Assembly (NCBI GenBank): GCA_001940995.1
Contig: MSHC01000022.1
Span: 1-33,708 of the forward strand
DNA: 33,708 nucleotides
Source: Ruminococcus sp. Phil15
Lineage (GTDB): Bacteria > Bacillota > Clostridia > Oscillospirales > Ruminococcaceae
Direction: 5' to 3'
In this document: piece after piece, positions 8,129-14,791 of the stretch
Position numbering within the stretch: position 1 is the first letter of the stretch
Layout: each line of letters opens with the position of its first letter
Notes under the pieces: model-generated
Databases searched by the model: none
What the model saw: only the letters and a program-made list of their open reading frames with translations
Told to the model about the DNA's origin: nothing
Made by a program: the position numbers and the translations under genes

Positions 8129-8737
8129 CTACATTGACATTCCGTCCGAAAAATAAAGGGGATCGGACTCGCCGTCTTCTTCATTCAATTCTTCAACCTC
8201 ATCTTCATCCAGCTCATCGAATTCCTCATCGTCATCCTCAGAGCCGTATGCGTCAAACAGTGTCTGCTGGTTTTGATACCGACCGTTCTCGGAATAGTAC
8301 CGCTGTGCGCTGCCGCCCACTGCCTGATCCAGGATATCCGTATCCAGTTCACAATCGTGATAGCCCTCCAGCACCGTTTGATAGTAATAGGGCGACGGCA
8401 TACCGAAACGCATTTTCAGATTCATGATGTAAACCATCGCTGATACTTCTTCGCCGTCAAGCTGTACGGGAACATCCTGCTTGAAGTAGTGGGAGGGATA
8501 TCCTTCGTAACGGTCAAGAGACTGTTCATCCCTCGGCTGGATTTCCCATACCGCCACGGGGACGGAAGCTCCTTCTTTCGGAGCGATGGTTGCGAACGCT
8601 CCGTTCGGCTGTCCCTTAAACTGCAGCTCGTAATCTTCAATCGTCCCGACGCCATACAGCTTTGCCGTAGGACAGCGGTATTTCATCTGCCGGATATTCA
8701 GGTTGCTGCCGTAAGCAACATAAAGCCGTTTACTCAT
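8129..8737 (-). CDS. Gamma-glutamylcyclotransferase-like (GGCT/AIG2 fold) protein with acidic tail
   Basis: A 202-residue protein. Start ATG at 8737 with AAAGGA ten bases upstream. Residues 1-130 form a GGCT/AIG2 domain: the substrate loop YGSNLN at 9-14 and a candidate catalytic Glu78 in RYEGYP. This fold releases 5-oxoproline from gamma-glutamyl amines or amides. It follows the amidoligase gene, an association previously described for amidoligases of mobile elements (ligase makes, cyclotransferase breaks a glutamyl amide). Residues about 168-195 are almost entirely Asp/Glu, followed by the extreme C-terminus YFSDGMSM. That tail is not part of the GGCT fold. With the amidoligase gene disrupted, its partner activity is probably missing. 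Confidence 0.85.
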   Translation of the reverse strand: MSKRLYVAYGSNLNIRQMKYRCPTAKLYGVGTIEDYELQFKGQPNGAFATIAPKEGASVPVAVWEIQPRDEQSLDRYEGYPSHYFKQDVPVQLDGEEVSAMVYIMNLKMRFGMPSPYYYQTVLEGYHDCELDTDILDQAVGGSAQRYYSENGRYQNQQTLFDAYGSEDDDEEFDELDEDEVEELNEEDGESDPLYFSDGMSM

Positions 8738-8752
8738 ATTCAATCATTCCTT

Positions 8753-9193
8753 TCACATTGACATAGAAAAAGCAGGCTCATCGTCCTGCTCGTCTTCCGA
8801 TCCCTCATCCGCTTCTAACAGTTCGGGATATTCATTTTCTTCCTGCATCGTTTCTCTTTGCTCTGCCAGCTTTTTAGCGGCGAGCCGTTCTTTCTGCGCT
8901 TCTGCCTGTGACGGATCACGCCATGCAATATTGCCCTCCAAATTTTTGAGAAGATGCAGGCGGGCGGTCTTGAATTCATCCCCGATTAACCCCAATCGCA
9001 GAAGCCATGTGCGGAAGGTATATTTCTCATTGGTGCTTTGTGTTTTACTCCGCGAAGCTCCCCGCTGCACAAGCGCCTGATGGCTGATAGCGAGGCAGAG
9101 CTGGATGTAAGATTTAATCTCTCCCGCATGAAGCGTGGAATTAAAAAGCCGGAATTCAATTGTGCCTTTTGAAAAAACGCTGTGAAGATTCAG
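8753..9193 (-). pseudogene. Amidoligase, C-terminal fragment (cut by RIT element)
   Basis: This is the 3' part of the amidoligase whose 5' part is at 12664-13254. It begins at LNLHSVF and carries the GTIEFRLFNS motif, whose Glu-x-Arg belongs to the amidoligase active site, followed by a helical region and an acidic tail ending in EPAFSMSM. Joining RYHA of the 5' part to LNLH here restores a continuous family sequence in frame. An ATG formed at the junction (9196-9194) could in principle start translation, but no ribosome binding site precedes it and a free C-terminal piece would lack the ATP-binding residues. The tail belongs to the shared hydrophobic-x-Met group. Confidence 0.85.
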
Positions 9194-9197
9194 CATT

Positions 9198-9217
9198 TTA
9201 TGTGGAGCTCCACATAA
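9198..9217. repeat. 20-bp perfect palindrome at left end of RIT element
   Basis: The arms TTATGTGGAG and CTCCACATAA meet without a spacer, starting about four bases inside the element boundary. The outer TTATGTG recurs in inverted orientation near the right end (CACATAA at 12638-12644). It is a candidate recombinase core or arm site. Confidence 0.6.
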
Positions 9218-9310
9218 TATGCTTTATGTTATGAAAGCAATTATGCGAAGTTAATGTAAAATACCCGTAAAAAATAACCGTATTTTCAAAATTTACTCTA
9301 CATAATCCTG

Positions 9311-9336
9311 TATAATATAAGGTAGCTGATATCAGC
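9311..9336 (+). promoter_or_regulatory. RIT promoter -10 and palindromic operator
   Basis: TATAAT at 9311-9316 lies 47 bases before the first recombinase start. A 12-bp perfect palindrome (GCTGAT/ATCAGC, 9325-9336) begins nine bases after it, at or just past the expected transcription start. No good -35 hexamer was found at 16-18 bases spacing. Confidence 0.5.
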
Positions 9337-9363
9337 AAATTAATTTACAGGAGGTAGATATAA

Positions 9364-10581
9364 ATGTCTACAAGCACCAAACAACAGACGGTTTTTGATC
9401 TGACCGAAGCCACACTCTCTCATATTGGGAGCAAAGGATATAGTGAAAGCTATGTAAAGGGCTTTCGCCAGATATATAGCCGCCTTAACAAATACTGTGA
9501 GGAGAAGAACATCCAACAGTTTACTACAGAGATGGGACAGCAATTTCTTTACGAATGCTACAGTATTGAACCCGGTACTGTAATTCGCAAGTTTTCCAGA
9601 CAACATAGAGCTATGGACATGATTGCGGATTTTCAGCAATTCGGAACGGTTATGCTCAAGAGAAGATTAAACAGGTCATTTCCCAAGCAATTTGTTGATG
9701 ACGCTGAAAATTATCTTTTACACATAGAAGCAGATTACGCCCAGCCCAATACCGTCCTTTCCCACAAGAAATCTTTGTTTAAATTTACGGACTTTCTTGA
9801 CAGCGTAGGAGTGACATCTTTCAAGGCAATGACTCTTGAACATGCCAACACCTATATCAAAGTCGTTCTTTGCAACTATTCAAAAGAAGTGGCAAGGCTG
9901 CATATGGGGATTATGAAGCGATTCCTTCACTATCTGCATATAACAGAAGTCATAGATGATGATATAGCTTCAAAGCTAATTACGATCAAGTTTTCGCAAC
10001 AATATTCGCATCTTCCGGATACACTTCCCGAAGAGGATATCAAGAAGATTCTTTCTTGTGTGGACAGAGAGAGTCCAATGGGTAAACGCGATTATGCAAT
10101 ACTCATGTTAGCAACAAAACTCGGACTTAGGGGCAGCGATATTCGAAACCTAAAACCCGGTGATATCGACTGGGTAAAACACGAAATTCGCATTACGCAG
10201 ATCAAAACAAAAGAACCCCTGGTTCTACCACTACCAAATGATGTTGGCTGGGCATTAATTGATTATTTGAAAAATGCTCGCCCTACTTCTGATGCAACTG
10301 AAATTTTTTTGATGGTGATAGCACCATATACCCAATTAAACAATCTGGATAATGTGCTCATTCGTTATATGAGACTGGCCGGGATTTCTTATACAGATTT
10401 ACACCATCATGGTCTTCACACTCTACGGCACAGTTTGGCAACACATATGCTTGAAAAGGAAATCCCTATTACTACCATCCAAGGAGTTTTGGGACATATT
10501 AACGCCGAAACTACCAGACGTTATACATCTATAGATGTTAAACAGTTAAGAGAATGTGCCTTGGAGGTGCCTGCGTTATGA
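9364..10581 (+). CDS. RIT tyrosine recombinase 1
   Basis: A 405-residue site-specific recombinase, first gene of the trio. AGGAGG at 9349-9354 fixes the start. An N-terminal SAM-like core-binding region (about 110-215) precedes the catalytic domain, with the full set of residues: Arg256 (LGLRGSDI), Lys281 or Lys283, His352 and Arg355 (HTLRH), His378 (LGHINAE) and nucleophile Tyr387 (TRRYTSI). The roughly 100 extra N-terminal residues are absent from XerC/D, as expected for the first RIT protein. Its stop overlaps the next start as ATGA, so the three proteins are probably made in a coupled way. Confidence 0.93.
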   Translation: MSTSTKQQTVFDLTEATLSHIGSKGYSESYVKGFRQIYSRLNKYCEEKNIQQFTTEMGQQFLYECYSIEPGTVIRKFSRQHRAMDMIADFQQFGTVMLKRRLNRSFPKQFVDDAENYLLHIEADYAQPNTVLSHKKSLFKFTDFLDSVGVTSFKAMTLEHANTYIKVVLCNYSKEVARLHMGIMKRFLHYLHITEVIDDDIASKLITIKFSQQYSHLPDTLPEEDIKKILSCVDRESPMGKRDYAILMLATKLGLRGSDIRNLKPGDIDWVKHEIRITQIKTKEPLVLPLPNDVGWALIDYLKNARPTSDATEIFLMVIAPYTQLNNLDNVLIRYMRLAGISYTDLHHHGLHTLRHSLATHMLEKEIPITTIQGVLGHINAETTRRYTSIDVKQLRECALEVPAL

Positions 10582-11579
10582 AAACAGATAAGCATATACA
10601 GCTTCGAAACAATAGCGTTTTTGCACCATATATGACAGACTTTGTGGATCAAAAACGTGCACTTGGAAACAAATATGATGCATGTGTTGAAACATTAAAT
10701 CTTTTTGACGATTTCTGTATCAAAAACCATGTAACCGAAGCTGCTATTTCGGAGGAATTGCTCCAAAAATGGAGTCAACCACGCCCCAATGAAAACTCGA
10801 CGACACAGTGCATTCGTGTGTCGTATATTCAGATGTTTTCAAAGTTTCTACACAACAGCGGCATAAATGCACCGTGTTCTTTTCATCCACTACCACGTGT
10901 TTCAAAAGCATTTATTCCTTACATCTTTAGTCATGCCGAAATAGAACGTCTTTTTGCTACGATTGATGAGCAGAACGCTTCTCCTATCAACAGTGCTGTT
11001 CCTGTAAGGCATTTAGTACAGCCTGTTCTTTTTAGAGTACTATACGGTTGTGGGCTGCGAATCAATGAGGCACTTAAACTGAAAACAGAAGATGTAGATC
11101 TTGAAAGCGGTGTTCTTCTTATCCGTGCGGCAAAAGGTGGAAAAGACCGTCTTGCAGTAATGTCCGACAGTCTAACAAATATTTGCAGAGCCTATAGGAC
11201 TGATATGGAGAAAACAGCATTTGCAAGTGAGTATTTCTTTCCTTGTCGAGATCATGGCTATTATGACTCAAGCACCGTATATGCAGATTTTAGGAAGTAT
11301 CTGCTCTTGAGCGGAATACCTCATCGTGGTCGTGGGAAAGGGCCACGGCTTCACGATCTGCGTCATACTTTTTCGGTACATGTACTTGATGCATGGGCAA
11401 GTCAAGGAAGAGATTTATATACATGTCTCCCTATATTACAGGCCTATCTTGGACACACTCGATTAACTGCAACCGAGAAATATCTGAGGCTTGTTCCGGA
11501 ATCTTATTCGCAAGTAACAGAACAGTTTGAAACCAATTTTGGTTCTGTGTTTCCGGAGGTGCAACATGAAAAACAATGA
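10578..11579 (+). CDS. RIT tyrosine recombinase 2
   Basis: A 333-residue recombinase. The start at 10578 is chosen for GGAGG ten bases upstream and the four-base ATGA overlap with recombinase 1; the frame is open eight codons further but without a ribosome binding site. Catalytic residues: Arg161 (GCGLRINEAL), Lys186 (AAKGGKDR), His259 and Arg262 (HDLRHTF), His293 (LGHTRLT) and Tyr302 (TEKYLRL). An N-terminal core-binding domain covers about 10-110. It overlaps the third gene by 14 bases. In RIT elements the order and relative size of the three genes are conserved, implying separate roles. Confidence 0.93.
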   Translation: MKTDKHIQLRNNSVFAPYMTDFVDQKRALGNKYDACVETLNLFDDFCIKNHVTEAAISEELLQKWSQPRPNENSTTQCIRVSYIQMFSKFLHNSGINAPCSFHPLPRVSKAFIPYIFSHAEIERLFATIDEQNASPINSAVPVRHLVQPVLFRVLYGCGLRINEALKLKTEDVDLESGVLLIRAAKGGKDRLAVMSDSLTNICRAYRTDMEKTAFASEYFFPCRDHGYYDSSTVYADFRKYLLLSGIPHRGRGKGPRLHDLRHTFSVHVLDAWASQGRDLYTCLPILQAYLGHTRLTATEKYLRLVPESYSQVTEQFETNFGSVFPEVQHEKQ

Positions 11580-12576
11580 ATTTGCTTATTACCTATCTAA
11601 GTTTTTACAAACATATCTTCCGGGAAGCAGAAATGTCAGCGTGAATACTATCTATTCTTACAGGGATACATTTACAAAACTTTTGGTGTATTTCCAAGAT
11701 GTTTGTTTAGTTCGACCCGAGAAAATTACTTTTTCCCAGTTGGATAGAAAAGCGATTGAAGGTTTTTTGTTCCATCTTGAAAACGAACAGGGTTGTAGTA
11801 TCTCCACAAGAAATCAACGCCTTGCAGCAATCAAATCTTTCTTTCGTTTCGTAGAAGTAGAATGTCCCGAACTTCTATTACAAAGCCAAGCTGTGCTGTC
11901 TATAAAGAACAAGAAACACGAAAAACCGGTAATTGATTATCTTACAAGAGACGAGATAATGCTTTTGTTAAAACAACCTGATTCTTCAACTCAGAAAGGT
12001 AGGCGTGATTTAGCACTACTGAGTCTAATGTACGACTCAGCTGCAAGAGTTCAAGAAATTTGCGATCTGAAAGTCAGTAGTGTTCGCTTATCGGCCCCCG
12101 CGATTATCCGCCTTTATGGAAAAGGTCGCAAAGCTCGTGAAGTTCCGTTAAATACTTCTTGCGTTGAAATTCTCCGTCGCTATATGGATGAGAATCGATT
12201 AACACGCCCGGAAATGGCTGAATACCCACTGTTTTTTAATAATCAGAAAGTGAAATTGAGCCGTAGTGGTGTATCCTATATACTTGAAAAATACATTTCT
12301 ATGGCAAATGAAAATGGTGGTGCTATTTCGAGCAAAATTACTCCTCACTGTTTACGCCATTCAAAAGCGATGCATATGGTGGAGGCGAATATCAATCTTA
12401 TTTACATAAGAGATTTTCTGGGGCATGAATCTATTGAAACTACACAGGTATATGCAAAAGCTAATCCGGAAGCTAAGCGTAAAGCTATTGAGACAATGGA
12501 AAGCAATGCACCAAAAACATCTATGCCTGATTGGAATGACAACCCCGATTTAATGGAGTTCTTGCGCAGTATTTAG
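11566..12576 (+). CDS. RIT tyrosine recombinase 3
   Basis: A 336-residue recombinase. The start at 11566 has GGAGG seven bases upstream, inside the end of recombinase 2; an in-frame start at 11527 lacks one. Catalytic residues: Arg161 (SAARVQEI), Lys186 (YGKGRKAR), His261 and Arg264 (HCLRHSK), His287 (LGHESIE) and Tyr296 (TQVYAKA). The N-terminal SAM-like domain spans about 5-110. Of the three it is most like XerC/XerD in layout. It is followed after 16 bases by the hairpin at 12593-12634 that closes the element. Confidence 0.93.
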   Translation: MKNNEFAYYLSKFLQTYLPGSRNVSVNTIYSYRDTFTKLLVYFQDVCLVRPEKITFSQLDRKAIEGFLFHLENEQGCSISTRNQRLAAIKSFFRFVEVECPELLLQSQAVLSIKNKKHEKPVIDYLTRDEIMLLLKQPDSSTQKGRRDLALLSLMYDSAARVQEICDLKVSSVRLSAPAIIRLYGKGRKAREVPLNTSCVEILRRYMDENRLTRPEMAEYPLFFNNQKVKLSRSGVSYILEKYISMANENGGAISSKITPHCLRHSKAMHMVEANINLIYIRDFLGHESIETTQVYAKANPEAKRKAIETMESNAPKTSMPDWNDNPDLMEFLRSI

Positions 12577-12592
12577 ATATTATGTTGAGTGA

Positions 12593-12634
12593 CAATCCCT
12601 TAAGTGCCTTATCTATGGCTGTTTTAAGGGATTG
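12593..12634 (+). terminator. Hairpin at right end of RIT element
   Basis: A perfect 11-bp stem (CAATCCCTTAA at 12593-12603, TTAAGGGATTG at 12624-12634) with a 20-base loop lies 17 bases after the third recombinase stop. There is no T-run after it, so it may end transcription poorly and may instead be a structural end of the element. Confidence 0.5.
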
Positions 12635-12651
12635 CTTCACATAATGATTTA

Positions 12652-13254
12652 CTAACTATAAAAAGCATGATACCTTGTATCGTCATAGTGATGATACCGT
12701 CCCGATGATCCGTTATACCACAGCCGTTCCACCTCGCTCATGGATTTCGGTTTCCGATGATTGAGTTCGTCTAAAAACCGGGTATCCGCTTTCTGACAGT
12801 AATGCTCCCGTTCTACCTGCACCTGCAAAGCCTTATACAACAGATCCTCTTTAGAAGCCATGATATTCACAATGTTTCGAAGTGTTTTCGGCGTATGGGA
12901 GGAGGCGTCCACATGAACATGAATTCCGCAGGAGTCATTGACTTTGGCGCCGCCTGAACGGAGTTTACGCACAATCTCCTGTATGGTTTCGATATCCTCA
13001 TACTGGCAGATGGGGGACACAAATTCCACAGAGTAATCTCTGCTTGCAGATTCATTTCTCCGGTTTCGGCAGTGGATAGAAGCGTCGCTTACAACTTTCC
13101 ATTGCCGGTTCTGATTGTCTCTTATCGTGTAAGAGTCATATGCGCCGCCTACATGGACGGCTTCAGAGCCGAAATGCCCGGCAATAATTTTCGCCGCCGC
13201 ACACCGAGTCAGCCCGGTCATCTCAATCTCAATTCCAAAGTTTTGGCTTCTCAA
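12652..13254 (-). pseudogene. Amidoligase, N-terminal fragment (cut by RIT element)
   Basis: This is the 5' part of an amidoligase (glutamine synthetase-like fold, ATP-dependent amide bond formation). Visible motifs are FGIEIEMTG (metal-binding Glu-x-Glu), DYSVEFVSPI, and CGIHVHVDAS (His-x-His-x-Asp). Genuine coding ends at RYHA (12664); the last residues before the stop at 12652 come from the RIT end. The missing part, with the EFR motif, is at 8753-9193. The start is a TTG at 13254 overlapping the stop of the DUF6103 gene. The predicted truncated protein of 200 residues should be inactive. Confidence 0.87.
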
Positions 13255-13514
13255 TCAAAATCACCTTCCTTTGCAGCGGGAGCGCCCACAGCAGAGGAAG
13301 GTGAAGGCTTCGGTTTTTTCGGCTTCGGAACAGTTTTCGTCCCCGCACTCAGCTCGATAAATTCCCGCACATTGGCAGGGACATATTTTCCGTAGAGTAC
13401 GTCGGCGACCTTTTCCATCTCCGTTTCAAACGACAGCCCTTTCTGTTCCATATACAGCTTGGCCGCAGACAATTTCTCATCGTCAAAGGCAATGCTTACA
13501 GTTATTTTCTTCAT
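13251..13514 (-). CDS. DUF6103-like small protein
   Basis: An 87-residue protein. The start at 13514 follows GAGG by six bases; the frame opens four codons earlier at a GTG. The pattern (beta strand KKITVSIAFD, then helices DEKLSAAKLYMEQKG and ETEMEKVADVLYGKYVPANVREFIEL) matches, from memory, the DUF6103 family of Tn1549-type elements. The last 25 residues are Pro/Lys- then Ala-rich and look flexible. It overlaps the amidoligase start by four bases, so the two were translationally coupled. Function unknown. Confidence 0.75.
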   Translation of the reverse strand: MKKITVSIAFDDEKLSAAKLYMEQKGLSFETEMEKVADVLYGKYVPANVREFIELSAGTKTVPKPKKPKPSPSSAVGAPAAKEGDFD

Positions 13515-13522
13515 ATTGCACC

Positions 13523-13600
13523 TCACAATTTCATCGTATAATCAAATTCCCGCCCCAGCGCCTTATATACTCCGCGCAGGCTTTTTACTTTTACACTCAT
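13523..13600 (-). CDS. 25-residue mini-protein
   Basis: A very short frame encoding MSVKVKSLRGVYKALGREFD and five more residues, with a strong GAAGGAGG eight bases before the ATG. It sits exactly between two genes of the operon: 16 bases after the previous stop, and its own stop lies nine bases before the next ATG. The peptide is basic and amphipathic. The perfect fit in the operon argues for real translation; function unknown. Confidence 0.6.
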   Translation of the reverse strand: MSVKVKSLRGVYKALGREFDYTMKL

Positions 13601-13616
13601 AGCTTTTCCTCCTTCA

Positions 13617-13847
13617 TCACATGGACAGCTTCGGATGTTCATCCTCGCTGTGATAGACATCCTCGTCCATCACATCCGCACCGAGCATTCCGAGCATATT
13701 GTCAAGCTGCTCAGCTCCCGAACAGCAGTCGGGAGCATTTGCAAGGTAGGCTGTGGTCTGCACCGCGTCCTCTGCCAAAAGCATTTCATTGGTTTCATTT
13801 TCCTGCATCTGCCGTTCCTCGGTAGGTGTGTTCAATCTTTTATTCAT
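13617..13847 (-). CDS. Small acidic protein with KLSM tail
   Basis: A 76-residue acidic soluble protein, family not recognised, with AGGAGG before the ATG. The middle holds DCCSGAEQLDNMLGMLGADVMDED, listed here only as a Cys-Cys pair near residue 41 and a Met/Leu-rich helix near 50-60. The C-terminus is acidic and ends in HPKLSM, one of the shared hydrophobic-x-Met tails. It lies directly after the CHAP hydrolase gene. Confidence 0.65.
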   Translation of the reverse strand: MNKRLNTPTEERQMQENETNEMLLAEDAVQTTAYLANAPDCCSGAEQLDNMLGMLGADVMDEDVYHSEDEHPKLSM

Positions 13848-13870
13848 GGATTTCTTTCCTCCTGTAAAAT

Positions 13871-14791
13871 TTACTGCATGGGTATGCCGTAGCCGAGAAT
13901 TTCATAATGTCCAACGGGATAGCTTCTGGCACAGCATTCATCGCCGGAATTGCCTTCAATGGTATGCACCGTTCCGTTTTCCACCCGTTCTACAATACCC
14001 ACATGGTCGGATTCTCCGTCCTGCGGTCCGGACGAACCGCGGTTGTCCCAATCAAAAAAAATAATATCGCCGGGACGAGGCTCATAGTTTCCGTCCTGCC
14101 ATTGATCGCGCTCCTTGAACCACTCAACGCCCCAAACACATCCTGAAAATTTGGGGATCACCTCTCTGTCGATATAACCGCATTCGTTGGCGCACCAGCT
14201 CACAAAACAGGCGCACCATTCCACCCGTGTTTCAAATCCGTACCAGCTCCAATACGGCTCTCCGCCGACATTGCCAAGCTGTGACCTTGCCACCTCAACA
14301 AGCTTTTGGTTAATGCTGTTCATCAGCTTGGTGAAATCTTCGGCGGTAAGCTCTGTGCCGAAGGCTGCGTTTACAGCGGAGATGAGCTGCCCGTCTGTTT
14401 GATCTTCCGCAAAACACCCCACAAGCTTAGAGACAAATCCATCTTCTGCAGCGTAATCGGATAGCACAAGAACATAAAGCACTTGCGCTTCCTTTACTCT
14501 CTGTGCGGAATGACCGGCTTCCGTCATCGCATCTTCAATTGCATACATGGTGTCCTCAACAAACTGCAGCTTTGCCTGTTCTTCGGCGGAGAGGTTTTCC
14601 ACCACCATCGTCTGCAGACGGTCGGTGTCAATCTCAATGCTGCCGTTGAAAATAGAGACTATGGCAATGATGGGCATAATGATAATGATGATTATTCCAA
14701 GCACAATCCCACCGATGGTTTTTAAGACCTTCGGATTGGTAAGCAGAGCGACGGCAATCTTTTTCAGAGCCGCCGCTACTGTTGCGCTCAT
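13871..14791 (-). CDS. Membrane-anchored CHAP-domain peptidoglycan hydrolase (VirB1-like role)
   Basis: A 306-residue cell-wall hydrolase that probably opens peptidoglycan for the mating channel. The start at 14791 overlaps the VirB4 stop as ATGA; a longer frame to 14869 lies inside VirB4. One N-terminal membrane segment (about 27-47, very Ile-rich) is followed by a helical linker and a C-terminal CHAP/NlpC-P60-type domain (about 165-306) with Cys193 (VEWCACF) and His263 (SDHVGIVE) as catalytic candidates and GDIIFFDWD between them. There is no lysozyme-like N-terminal domain, unlike many two-domain conjugation hydrolases. Confidence 0.87.
   Translation of the reverse strand: MSATVAAALKKIAVALLTNPKVLKTIGGIVLGIIIIIIMPIIAIVSIFNGSIEIDTDRLQTMVVENLSAEEQAKLQFVEDTMYAIEDAMTEAGHSAQRVKEAQVLYVLVLSDYAAEDGFVSKLVGCFAEDQTDGQLISAVNAAFGTELTAEDFTKLMNSINQKLVEVARSQLGNVGGEPYWSWYGFETRVEWCACFVSWCANECGYIDREVIPKFSGCVWGVEWFKERDQWQDGNYEPRPGDIIFFDWDNRGSSGPQDGESDHVGIVERVENGTVHTIEGNSGDECCARSYPVGHYEILGYGIPMQ

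Larger units (their letters stand above)
9194..12663 (+). mobile_element. RIT element (three tyrosine recombinases) inserted in amidoligase gene
   Basis: An insertion of about 3.47 kb between LNLH (9193) and RYHA (12664) of the amidoligase, running opposite to the host operon. It holds three overlapping tyrosine recombinase genes and nothing else, which matches the RIT (Recombinase In Trio) element class. The ends are placed by restoring the amidoligase frame. GCAT occurs at both edges (9193-9196 and 12665-12668), but a 4-bp duplication would leave a frameshift, so the exact ends are uncertain by a few bases. The interior is clearly AT-richer than the flanks. The left end has a 20-bp palindrome, the right end a hairpin. 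Confidence 0.88.

Noticed and set aside
9193..12668. GCAT as a 4-bp target site duplication of the RIT element
   Set aside because: Removing the element with one GCAT copy leaves the amidoligase out of frame, while joining 9193 to 12664 restores the frame and a family-like sequence.
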